Below are positions 8,014-15,348 of a stretch of DNA of 47,382 nt, one piece after another. This DNA comes from an uncultured bacterium (GTDB lineage: Bacteria; Gemmatimonadota; Gemmatimonadetes; Longimicrobiales; RSA9): NCBI GenBank assembly GCA_937889645.1, contig CALBZE010000004.1:1-47382 (forward strand), given 5' to 3'. Position 1 is the first letter of the stretch. Each line of letters starts with the position of its first letter. The notes beneath the pieces were generated by a model, which saw nothing but the letters and a program-made list of their open reading frames with translations, did no database searches and was not told the origin of the DNA. Position numbers and translations under genes: made by a program.

Positions 8014-8967
8014 TCACGGTACGATGCGCGGCGACGCCTGCGGCGGAGCCGCGAACTCGATCGTCCGCTCGAGCAGCATCGAGACGGTCATGGGGCCGAG
8101 CCCTCCGGGGACGGGCGCGAGCGCGGCCAGGTGCGCGGTCCCGCCGGCGGTGTCGATGTCGCCGCGGCCGCCGGGGTTGTAGTAGCCCGAATCGATCGCG
8201 ACCGTTCCCGGCGCGAGCGTTGCCGAATCGACCAGCCCCGGCCGGGCCGCGGCGACGACGACGAGGCGCGCGGCGCGGGCGCGCTCCGCCAGGTCGGCTG
8301 CGGTCGGCGGCACGAGCGGGCCCATCCGCGCGCCCCTGCGCGCAAGCGCCGCGCGGAACATTTCGGCGAACGGCGATGGTTCGGCGATCACGATCCCGTC
8401 GAGCCCGGCGACGCTCACGCCATAGCGGTCGAGGAGCGCGAGCGCGGCGGCGACGGTGAGCGGCGGCGGCCCTTCCGCGTCGTCGAGGTACCTACTGACG
8501 CGGCCCGGCGTCATGACGTCCACGTCGAGCGACTCGGGGACGGTCGCCATGACCGCGTCGCCGTCGACGCCGTCGGGGAACGGGAACTCGACGAATACCG
8601 CATCGGGTTTCGGGTCGACGGCCAGTGCATCCCCGATCGTGCGGCGGATGTCGTCGGTCGTCGCGTCGGCCGGCAGAACGAGCGGCGCGACGTCGATCCC
8701 CGCGGCGGCGCAGGCGCGCAGTTTGAGTTCGGCGCTAGGCGAGCGGCCGTCGGGGCCCGCGAACGCTACGAGCAGGAGCCGCGGCGGCCTGCCGCGTCGC
8801 CGCGCGATCTCGGTCGCGCGGGCGGCGAGTCCGGGCGCGCGTTCGCGGGCGAGGCGGCGGCCGTCGAGGAGCACGGGGCCGGCGTCGGACGGTGCGGGAC
8901 GCGACGCGTCGTCTCGAGCGCCGTGCGGCGTGCCGCCGGGCGGCGTGAACGTAGACAGGTCTTCCAT
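8014..8967 (-). CDS. FolD-like protein (methylene-THF dehydrogenase/cyclohydrolase fold) with eroded catalytic motifs
   Basis: A 317-residue protein with the overall FolD layout: residues ~30-160 match the N-terminal catalytic domain (SPSAELKLRACAAAGI, then VFVEFPFP and LDVDVMTPGRV) and ~170-300 the Rossmann domain ending in PVPGGLGPMTVSMLLERTIE, a FolD signature. The catalytic lysine is kept as K82, but the Tyr four residues earlier is Ser78. The QLPLP motif is EFPFP (Gln to Glu), the PCTPxG segment is lost and the GRSxxVGxP nucleotide loop is AEPSPFAE. It probably cannot carry out normal folate chemistry; it may be a repurposed paralogue. The start is the ATG at 8967; upstream codons are antisense to the flavin monooxygenase gene and are not credible. 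Gene symbol withheld because of the divergence. Confidence 0.8.
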   Translation of the reverse strand: MEDLSTFTPPGGTPHGARDDASRPAPSDAGPVLLDGRRLARERAPGLAARATEIARRRGRPPRLLLVAFAGPDGRSPSAELKLRACAAAGIDVAPLVLPADATTDDIRRTIGDALAVDPKPDAVFVEFPFPDGVDGDAVMATVPESLDVDVMTPGRVSRYLDDAEGPPPLTVAAALALLDRYGVSVAGLDGIVIAEPSPFAEMFRAALARRGARMGPLVPPTAADLAERARAARLVVVAAARPGLVDSATLAPGTVAIDSGYYNPGGRGDIDTAGGTAHLAALAPVPGGLGPMTVSMLLERTIEFAAPPQASPRIVP

Positions 8968-9159
8968 GGCGCCGGAATCTTGCGAGGCGCGTGGAGGATC
9001 GCAAACCCTCGGGTGCGATCCGGGGTCGCCGATGCGCCCGTTTTTTTGCTTCGTGGTTCCCGGCAAGGGGCGCGGCAGATAGATTTGCCATCCTGAACGC
9101 GTCGTCCGCGGTGGGCCGGGACGGCCCGGAATCGCTTGCGGCCAGGAAGGGATTCGCGA

Positions 9160-10218
9160 ATGGAGATCGGGATCTACACGTTCGCGGAAACGTCGTTCGA
9201 CCCCGCCACGGGCCGGCAGCTCGGCGCGGGCGAGAGGGTCCGCGACCTCCTCGAGGAGATCGAGCTGGCGGACCAGGTCGGGCTCGACGTCTTCGGCGTG
9301 GGGGAGCACCATCGTCCGGACTACGCGGTCTCCGCGCCGGCGATCGTGCTCGCGGCCGCGGCGGCGCGCACGAAGCGGATCCGGCTGACCAGCGCGGTCA
9401 CCGTGCTGAGCTCGGACGACCCGGTGCGCGTCTTCCAGCAGTTCGCGACGATCGACCTGATCTCCGAGGGCCGCGCCGAGATCATGGCGGGACGCGGCTC
9501 GTTCATCGAGAGCTTCCCGCTCTTCGGCTACGACCTCGAGGATTACGACGAGCTGTTCGCCGAAAAGCTCGACCTGCTCCTCACGCTGCGGGAGCACGAG
9601 CGGGTCACGTGGGAAGGGCGACACCGCCCCTCGATCCACGACCGGGGCGTCTACCCGCGCCCGCAGCAGAACCCGATCCCGGTCTGGATCGCCGTGGGCG
9701 GGACGCCGCAATCGGTGATCCGGGCGGGTACGCTCGGGCTGCCGATGGCGCTGGCGATCATCGGCGGCGCGCCGGAACGCTTCCGCCCGATGGTCGATCT
9801 GTACCGCGAGGCCGCGGCGCGCGCCGGGCACGACCCGGAGCGCCTCCCGGTGAGCATCAATTCGCACGGCTTCATCGCGGACGATCCCCGGCAGGCGGCC
9901 GAGGACGCGTTCCCGCCGTTCGCCGAGGTGATGAGCCGGATCGGCCGGGAGCGGGGGTGGGGGCCGTACACGCGGACGCAGTTCGATTTCGAGTGCACGC
10001 TGCGCGGCGCGCTCTTCGTCGGGAGCCCGGAGCAGATCGTGGAGAAGATCCTCTACCAGTACGAGCTGTTCCGGCACCAGCGGTTCCTGATCCAGCTCAC
10101 GGTCGGGCCGATGCCGCACGCGAAGGTGATGCGGGCGATCGAACTGCTCGGCACGGAGGTCGCGCCGGTCGTGCGGCGCGAGCTGGCCGGCCGTGCCACC
10201 GGGGCGGAGGCGCCGTGA
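9160..10218 (+). CDS. LLM-class flavin-dependent oxidoreductase
   Basis: A 352-residue luciferase-like TIM-barrel protein that would use reduced flavin (FMNH2 or F420-type) to oxidise an unknown substrate. Family features include MEIGIYTF at the first strand, FGVGEHHRPDYAVSAPAIVLAAAAARTKRIRL, the GRAEIMAGRGS loop and PVWIAVGGTPQS. The ATG at 9160 follows a good ribosome site (AGGAAGG at 9143-9149); an in-frame start 24 bases earlier lacks one. Its stop overlaps the GTG of the next gene by 4 bases, linking it to two antiporter genes. The 192-base gap to the divergent folD-like gene holds a T-tract (around 9043-9049) but no promoter I can call firmly. Confidence 0.9.
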   Translation: MEIGIYTFAETSFDPATGRQLGAGERVRDLLEEIELADQVGLDVFGVGEHHRPDYAVSAPAIVLAAAAARTKRIRLTSAVTVLSSDDPVRVFQQFATIDLISEGRAEIMAGRGSFIESFPLFGYDLEDYDELFAEKLDLLLTLREHERVTWEGRHRPSIHDRGVYPRPQQNPIPVWIAVGGTPQSVIRAGTLGLPMALAIIGGAPERFRPMVDLYREAAARAGHDPERLPVSINSHGFIADDPRQAAEDAFPPFAEVMSRIGRERGWGPYTRTQFDFECTLRGALFVGSPEQIVEKILYQYELFRHQRFLIQLTVGPMPHAKVMRAIELLGTEVAPVVRRELAGRATGAEAP

Positions 10219-11546
10219 GCTCGACGCTCATTCTCATCCTCGTCGTCGTGGGCGCCTACCTCGCCGCCCACGTCGCGTTCGGGTGGCTCGCCCGGCGCTT
10301 CGACGTCATTTCGGGCGCGGAGTACGTGCTTCTCGGCATCCTGCTCGGCCCCGAGGTGTCCGGGCTGATCAGCTCGAGCGTGGTCGGGAGCTTCGCGCCG
10401 ATCCTGACGCTTGCGCTCGGGTGGATCGGTGCGGTGGTCGGCGCGCAGTTCTACCTCCCGGTGGTGAGCCGCATCCCGCTGATCGACTTCCGCGTCGCGT
10501 TCATCGAGGCGACGCTCACCCTCGCGCTGGTCTCCGCCGCGATGACGGGTGTGTTCATGTGGCTGTTCGGCCTGTCGGCCGCCCAGGCGGTGTTCCCGTC
10601 GGTCGCGATGGGCGCGGTCGCGACGGTGTCGGCGCCGTCCGGGATAGCGCTGACCGTGCGACGTCTCGGCCGGCGGGTGTCCGTCGCCCGGCAGCTCGAG
10701 GTCGCGACCGCGATCGACGCGCTCGCCGCGATCACCGCGTTCGGCCTGCTGCTCGCCATCGGCCACGCCGCGCCCGAGACGGCCGTCCGCGCGCCGACGC
10801 CGACCGAGTGGGCCGTGATCGGGATCGCGATCGGCATCGTCGGCGGCGCGCTGTTCCACCTCTTCCTGGGCGGCGAGCAGGAGGTCGACCGCCTCTTCAT
10901 CGGGCTCTCGGGCGCGATCATCCTGGCCAGCGGCGCGGCGGCGTACCTGCGCCTCTCGCCACTGTTCCCGGCGATGCTGATCGGCTTCATCCTGATCAAC
11001 ACGTCGGCGAACCGGGACGCGATCAAGGAAGTGCTGGGTCGGGTCGAGCGGCCGCTGTACTTCGTGCTGCTGATCTTCGCGGGCGCGGCGTGGCAGTGGG
11101 GCGGCATGATCTGGACGGTGCCCGTCGTCCTCTTCCTCGTCGCGCGCGTGCTGGCCAAGATCGCGGGCGGCGGGATCGCGGCCGCGCTCACGCAGTCGAC
11201 GTCGCGGCTCGGGCTCGGCTGGGGGCGCGCGCTCTTCGGCCAGGGCGCCCTCGCGATCGCGATCGGCCTCAACTACCAGATCGTCGGCGACCTGCCGTTC
11301 GCCGGCGTCGTCTTCACCGCTTCGATCGTGTCCGTGCTGCTGACGGACTTCACCTCGGCGCGGTGGGCCCACTCGGTGCTGGGGCCGTGGCTGCGCCGCC
11401 GGGGCCGGACCGCGCGGCCCGAGGCCGGCGCCGAGCAGGCGGAGCCCGAACGCGAGGGGCCGGGACGGGCCAGCGCCGTACAGACGGGGCCCGGGCGCGA
11501 GGGGCCCACACGGACCGGCGCCGCACCGCGCGAAGGGGAGGCCTGA
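10215..11546 (+). CDS. CPA2-family cation/proton antiporter (first of a pair)
   Basis: A 443-residue polytopic membrane protein with about 11-12 hydrophobic segments from residue 4 to about 385. Features of the NhaA/Kef superfamily are visible: an early GAEYVLLGILLGPEVSG segment, a central SVAMGAVATVSAPSGIAL segment and a later QGALAIAIGLNYQ segment. The tail (about residues 395-443) is a charged, Gly/Pro-rich region with repeated REGP-type units and is probably cytoplasmic. There is no RCK/TrkA domain. The start is GTG at 10215, overlapping the previous stop as GTGA. It is followed after one base by a second, distinct antiporter, so the two may form a heteromeric transporter. The ion (Na+, K+) cannot be inferred. 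Confidence 0.87.
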   Translation: MSSTLILILVVVGAYLAAHVAFGWLARRFDVISGAEYVLLGILLGPEVSGLISSSVVGSFAPILTLALGWIGAVVGAQFYLPVVSRIPLIDFRVAFIEATLTLALVSAAMTGVFMWLFGLSAAQAVFPSVAMGAVATVSAPSGIALTVRRLGRRVSVARQLEVATAIDALAAITAFGLLLAIGHAAPETAVRAPTPTEWAVIGIAIGIVGGALFHLFLGGEQEVDRLFIGLSGAIILASGAAAYLRLSPLFPAMLIGFILINTSANRDAIKEVLGRVERPLYFVLLIFAGAAWQWGGMIWTVPVVLFLVARVLAKIAGGGIAAALTQSTSRLGLGWGRALFGQGALAIAIGLNYQIVGDLPFAGVVFTASIVSVLLTDFTSARWAHSVLGPWLRRRGRTARPEAGAEQAEPEREGPGRASAVQTGPGREGPTRTGAAPREGEA

Positions 11547-11547
11547 G

Positions 11548-12861
11548 ATGCGACGACTCCTCATCCTCGCCCTCCTCTTCGGCGGCATGTCGCTCATCCT
11601 CCCGCTCGGCGTATCGGGGCAGGGCGGGCAGGCGCTGCTGACGTTCGGGTTCCTGATCCTCGCCGCCTACACCGTCGGCGAGCTGGCGACGGCCGTCCGG
11701 CTGCCGAAGATCGTCGGATACCTCGTCGCAGGGCTCGTCTTCGGCCCGTCCGTGCTCGGTACGGTCACCTACGAGGCGAGCGTCAGGCTCGACGCGGTCA
11801 GCCAGCTCGCGATCGCGCTCATCGCGTTCCTGGCCGGCGCCGAGCTGCAGTGGTCGGAGGTCAAGGAGCGCGGCACGACGCTCCTCAAGATCATGTCGAC
11901 GGAGCTCCTGTTCGGCTTCGTCGCGCTCACGCTCTTCCTATACGCGCTGCACGGCTTCATCCCGCCGCTCCAGGGCGCGGGTACGGCGACGGCGATCGCG
12001 TTCGCGCTCCTGTTCGCCTCGGTCGCGATCGTCCACTCGCCCGCCGTGACGATGGCGCTCCTGAACGAGACGGGCGCCCAAGGCCCCGTCGCGCGGACGA
12101 CGCTGGGCGTCGTGCTCCTGGCAGACGTCGCCGTCGTGCTCCTCTTCAGCGCCGTGCTCGCCATCGCGCAGTCGTTCGCGCCGGCGACGGACGCGGCGGC
12201 GACGCGGTCGGTCGGCGCGGTCGTCTGGGAGATCACGGGCGCGATCCTGATCGGCGGCGCCATCGGCGTCGGCGTCGCCGCGTACCTGCGCTTCGTCGGC
12301 CGCGAGCTGATGCTCTTCGCGGTCCTCGTCGCGTTCTTCGGGATCGAGATCGCGCGACTGACCCACGTCGAGCTGCTCCTCATGCTCCTCGTCGCCGGCT
12401 TCGTGACCGAAAGCCTCTCGGAGCACGGGCAACAGCTGCGGCACGCGATGGAGCGCTCCGCCGCGCCCGTCTTCGTCGTCTTCTTCGCGCTGTCCGGCGC
12501 CAAGATCGAGGTCGGCACCATCGCGCCGCTGCTCCCGCTCGTCGTGCCGATCGCCGCGGTACGCGCCGGCGCGATCTGGGTCGGGGTCCGCGTGGGGAGC
12601 CGCTGGGCCGGCACCGACGGGCCCGAGCGCCGCTACGTCTGGATGGGTCTCGTCTCCCAGGCCGGCGTCGCGATCGGCCTCGCCACGATCCTCGCGGACG
12701 CGTACGGCGAAATGGGCAACTACATGCGTGCGCTCCTGCTCAGCTTGATCGCCGTGAACGAGACGGTCGGCCCGGTTCTCTTCCGGCACGCGCTCGACGC
12801 GAGCGGCGAGGTCGCTTCCCGCCCGGCGCCGGCGCACGGCGAAGTCGTTGCCGGACACTGA
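11548..12861 (+). CDS. CPA2-family cation/proton antiporter (second of a pair)
   Basis: A 437-residue membrane protein with 12-13 hydrophobic segments. Diagnostic pieces are VRLPKIVGYLVAGLVFGPSVLG, LIAFLAGAELQW, the SVAIVHSPAVTMALLNE segment (Kef/NapA-like unwound helix region), TLGVVLLADVAVVLLF with Asp in the ion-binding helix, and SQAGVAIGLATILA near the end. The first segment (LILALLFGGMSLILPLGVSG) could be a signal anchor or extra helix. The ATG at 11548 lies one base after the preceding stop. The deduced role is proton-coupled cation exchange for pH or ion homeostasis, possibly with its upstream neighbour as partner. It ends 102 bases before the Spy-like gene. Confidence 0.9.
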   Translation: MRRLLILALLFGGMSLILPLGVSGQGGQALLTFGFLILAAYTVGELATAVRLPKIVGYLVAGLVFGPSVLGTVTYEASVRLDAVSQLAIALIAFLAGAELQWSEVKERGTTLLKIMSTELLFGFVALTLFLYALHGFIPPLQGAGTATAIAFALLFASVAIVHSPAVTMALLNETGAQGPVARTTLGVVLLADVAVVLLFSAVLAIAQSFAPATDAAATRSVGAVVWEITGAILIGGAIGVGVAAYLRFVGRELMLFAVLVAFFGIEIARLTHVELLLMLLVAGFVTESLSEHGQQLRHAMERSAAPVFVVFFALSGAKIEVGTIAPLLPLVVPIAAVRAGAIWVGVRVGSRWAGTDGPERRYVWMGLVSQAGVAIGLATILADAYGEMGNYMRALLLSLIAVNETVGPVLFRHALDASGEVASRPAPAHGEVVAGH

Positions 12862-12962
12862 CGTACGCTCGCCCAACACTTCGGGCCCGTCGCGTGTATT
12901 CACTGCAGGAGGCGGCCGCAAGGAGCGGCGGCCCCGCACGGCTTGACTCCTGGAGGTTGTAC

Positions 12963-13757
12963 ATGCGAAGGGTACTCTTGTCGTTGGCCGCGTTCGGTCT
13001 GGCGGCGTCGCTCGGGACGGTTCAGGCCCAGACGCCGGAGAGGGCGCCGGGCAGGTCGGTGCGGATGGTGGCCCCGGGCGATCCGGTCGCTCGTCTTCTC
13101 GAGCAGCGCGAGGCGCTGGGGCTGACGGCTGAGCAGGTGGCGCGGCTCGAGCAGATCCGTTCTCGGTTGGAACAGCAGAACCGCCCGCTCCGGGAGCGGC
13201 TGCGGGCGCAGCAGGAGGAGCTGCGGAAGCAGCGCGAGGCGCGGCTGCAGGCGCTCACGCCGGAGCAGCGGGAGCTGCTCGGCGCGATGCGCCCCGGCGC
13301 GATGAGGGGGCGCGGTGGCGAACGGCTCGTGATGCCTCGGCAGGCCACGCCGGAGCAGCGCGAGGAGATGCGTAAGCGCGCGGAGGAGATTCGTCAGCGC
13401 GCCGAGGAGGCGCGTCGTCGCGCGGAGGCGGCGCGCGAGCGGTGGCAGCAGCTCACGCCGGAGCAGCGTGAGGAGCTGCGCAAGCTGCGAATGGAGCTGG
13501 GCGACGAGATGCGCAAGCAGGCGGAGGCGCTGCGCCCGACGATCCAGCAGATCGCGGAGAACCAGCGCACGGCGTGGCGCGAGGCTCGCGACGTCCTGAC
13601 CGCCGAGCAGAAGGACAAGCTCGAGGAGCTGCGCAAGGAGCGGATGGGCGAGCAGCGTGGTCGCGTCATGCGTCCGGGCGCGGGGATGGGTGCGAGGCGC
13701 GCCCGTGGTTTCCGGGCGCCGGGTGCGCACGCGCCCGCCATGTGGCCGGGTCGGTAG
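12963..13757 (+). CDS. Periplasmic LTxxQ/Spy-CpxP-like coiled-coil protein
   Basis: A 264-residue exported protein: signal peptide MRRVLLSLAAFGLAASLGTVQAQ (cleavage near residue 23), then a long, highly charged helical region. It carries repeated LTxxQ-like units (LGLTAEQVARLEQI, ALTPEQRELL, QLTPEQREELRKL, VLTAEQKDKLEEL) separated by Arg/Glu-rich heptads. These are the hallmark of Spy/CpxP-type periplasmic chaperones and metal-stress proteins. The C-terminus is Arg/Gly/Met-rich. A strong ribosome site TGGAGG (12951-12956) precedes the ATG. It sits directly upstream of an ECF sigma operon that ends in a second Spy-like gene, so it is probably part of the same envelope-stress circuit. A GNRA-capped hairpin at 13806-13837 may terminate its transcript. 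Confidence 0.85.
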   Translation: MRRVLLSLAAFGLAASLGTVQAQTPERAPGRSVRMVAPGDPVARLLEQREALGLTAEQVARLEQIRSRLEQQNRPLRERLRAQQEELRKQREARLQALTPEQRELLGAMRPGAMRGRGGERLVMPRQATPEQREEMRKRAEEIRQRAEEARRRAEAARERWQQLTPEQREELRKLRMELGDEMRKQAEALRPTIQQIAENQRTAWREARDVLTAEQKDKLEELRKERMGEQRGRVMRPGAGMGARRARGFRAPGAHAPAMWPGR

Positions 13758-13772
13758 CGCGATTCGGGGCGC

Positions 13773-14381
13773 ATGGCGAAGAGAGCGCCGGTCGGCTCGG
13801 ACGCCGAGGCCGGCGCGCCGCGAGGCGCGCCGGCCTCCGTGCCGGATGCGTGGCTCGTCGGACGGGTCCGTGCCGGCGACGCCGAGGCGTACGGCGAGCT
13901 GGTCCGGCGGCACATGCGGCGGGCGTTCTCGATCGCCTATCGCATCCTCGAGCACCGGGAGGACGCCGAGGACGTGGTCCAGGAGGCGTTCGTCCGGGCG
14001 CTCGAGCGGTTCGACACGCTCGAGCCCGGCCGACCGTTCGCGCCGTGGATGTACCGCATCGTGGTGAACGGCGCCCTGAACTATCGCCGTGCGCGTTCCG
14101 TCCGACGGACCGAGCCGATCCCCGAGGACACGCGCTCGGGCGATGCGGCGCCGGACGGCGCGGCGGAGCGGGCGGAACTCAGTCGCCGCCTGCGGGACGC
14201 GATGGCCGGGCTCCCGGAACGTCAGCGCACGATCGTGCAGCTCGCGGAGCTCGAGGGGTTCTCGAGCGCGGAGGTCGCGGAGATCCTGGGGTTATCGGAC
14301 GGGACCGTGCGCTGGCACCTGCACCAGGCCCGGCGGACGCTGCGCGAGGCGCTCGCGCCACTACTGGAGGAGGATCGATGA
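13773..14381 (+). CDS. ECF-subfamily RNA polymerase sigma factor
   Basis: A protein of up to 202 residues with sigma region 2 (EAYGELVRRHMRRAFSIAYRI, then HREDAEDVVQEAFVRALERF) and region 4 (LPERQRTIVQLAELEGFSSAEVAEILG with the HTH ending GTVRWHLHQARRTLRE). It is RpoE/SigW-like. The start is uncertain: the ATG at 13773 gives a low-complexity N-terminus encoded across a perfect 14-bp hairpin (13806-13837). The GTG at 13839, just past the hairpin, gives VPDAWLVGRVRAGD, a typical ECF beginning. The stop overlaps the next ATG (ATGA, 14378-14381), coupling it to the probable anti-sigma factor. The expected role is to direct transcription of envelope or metal-stress genes. Confidence 0.92.
   Translation: MAKRAPVGSDAEAGAPRGAPASVPDAWLVGRVRAGDAEAYGELVRRHMRRAFSIAYRILEHREDAEDVVQEAFVRALERFDTLEPGRPFAPWMYRIVVNGALNYRRARSVRRTEPIPEDTRSGDAAPDGAAERAELSRRLRDAMAGLPERQRTIVQLAELEGFSSAEVAEILGLSDGTVRWHLHQARRTLREALAPLLEEDR
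13806..13837 (+). terminator. Perfect 14-bp hairpin with GCGA tetraloop between Spy-like and sigma genes
   Basis: GAGGCCGGCGCGCC (13806-13819) and GGCGCGCCGGCCTC (13824-13837) are exact reverse complements around GCGA, a GNRA-type loop. It lies 49 bases after the stop of the Spy-like gene and just before a plausible GTG start (13839) of the sigma gene. No T-run follows. It could be a transcription brake between the two genes, or an RNA structure limiting sigma translation if the ATG at 13773 is used. The same core (CCGGCGCGC) occurs in the hairpin at 22953-22983. Confidence 0.5.
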
Positions 14382-14800
14382 ACGACGAACGTCGAGGACC
14401 TGGAACGTCAGGCGACGCGCTCCGGCGGGCGCTCCTCGCGGCGAGCCCGGAGCCGCCGCTCGACGCCGTGGACTGGGACGCGCTGCACGGGCGGGTCATG
14501 GCGCAGGCGCCGAAGATCCTGGCCCGGTCGGCGGCGCGGCGCGCGTGGTGGGACGTCGCCGCGGCGTGGGCCGCGCGGGGGATCCCGGTCACGGCGGCGT
14601 CGGCGGCCGCGGCAGCGGTCCTCCTCGCGCTCGCCGGAGCGCCGACGGCCGCATGGCTCGCGGAGTACGAGACGATCGCATTGCTGCCCACGACAATGGA
14701 GACGGAACTCGCCGCCGACGCGGCGATGCTCATCGGCAACGAGATCGGCGACGACGAGCTGGCGTGGGCGCTTCTGGTCTACGAAGGAGAAGAACCGTGA
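14378..14800 (+). CDS. Probable membrane anti-sigma factor / sigma-operon membrane protein
   Basis: A 140-residue protein whose ATG overlaps the sigma factor stop by 4 bases, the usual arrangement for an ECF anti-sigma factor. The N-terminal ~60 residues are cytoplasmic-like. One hydrophobic segment follows (about residues 67-93, GIPVTAASAAAAAVLLALAGA), then an acidic C-terminal tail (ETELAADAAMLIGNEIGDDELAWALL). There is no HxxxCxxC zinc motif, so this is not a ZAS-type anti-sigma. The function is inferred from position and topology only. It is followed directly by a second Spy-like gene (TGATG junction), which fits a periplasmic sensor controlling release of the sigma factor. Confidence 0.6.
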   Translation: MNDERRGPGTSGDALRRALLAASPEPPLDAVDWDALHGRVMAQAPKILARSAARRAWWDVAAAWAARGIPVTAASAAAAAVLLALAGAPTAAWLAEYETIALLPTTMETELAADAAMLIGNEIGDDELAWALLVYEGEEP

Positions 14801-15339
14801 TGTCACTGAGGATCGAGCCCGGGCCGCGCGCCCAAGCGGCGGCGCTGCTCGCACTGGTCGGGGTGCTCGGCGTCCTGATCGGCATCGGGATCGACCGCGT
14901 GCTCGTCGGCCGCGCGCTCGCGCGCCCCGCGCCGGCCCCGTTGGAGGCGGTCGATGCCGAGCCGGGCGGGGCGGACCGGGGCGGCGTCCTGATACCGTGG
15001 ATGTCCGGACCGCCCGGCCGCATGAGGGCAATGCGCTTCAGCCAGCAGATGGCGGAGGCGCTTGGGCTGACGCCGCAGCAGGTCGCGGCGATCGACAGCA
15101 TCATGGAGCAGAACCGCGTCCGCGTCCTCACCCTCGCCCGGGAGTACCACCCGCGGTTCCGCGCGATCGTGGACGAGACGCGGCGCGAGGTCGATGCCGT
15201 GCTGACCCCGGAGCAGCGCGAGCGGCTGCGCGCGATGCAGAGCGGGTCTCGCCGCGCGCTCCGCGGAGACGGCATGCCGCCCGGCCCACGCGAGCGGCGG
15301 CGCGGCGACAGGACGGCGCCGGACGGCGCGTCGCTCTGA
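14800..15339 (+). CDS. Membrane-anchored periplasmic LTxxQ (Spy/CnrX-like) protein
   Basis: A 179-residue protein with one N-terminal membrane segment (about residues 13-35, AAALLALVGVLGVLIGIGIDRVLVG). A periplasmic region follows with a MRFSQQMAEALGLTPQQVAAIDSIMEQ unit and a VLTPEQRERLRAM unit, the paired LTxxQ pattern of the Spy/CpxP/CnrX/ZraP group. An anchored member downstream of an ECF sigma and its partner resembles the CnrYXH metal-sensing logic, where CnrX is the periplasmic sensor. That role is inference. The ATG at 14800 overlaps the preceding stop by one base (TGATG) and follows AAGGAGA; an in-frame GTG lies one codon earlier. It ends 9 bases before the convergent kinase gene. Confidence 0.75.
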   Translation: MSLRIEPGPRAQAAALLALVGVLGVLIGIGIDRVLVGRALARPAPAPLEAVDAEPGGADRGGVLIPWMSGPPGRMRAMRFSQQMAEALGLTPQQVAAIDSIMEQNRVRVLTLAREYHPRFRAIVDETRREVDAVLTPEQRERLRAMQSGSRRALRGDGMPPGPRERRRGDRTAPDGASL

Positions 15340-15348
15340 GCCCTGCGG

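Noticed and set aside
5710..9096. A long plus-strand frame across the M1 peptidase and folD-like genes.
   Set aside because: Antisense artefact of high GC; the real genes on the minus strand have signal peptide and catalytic motifs.
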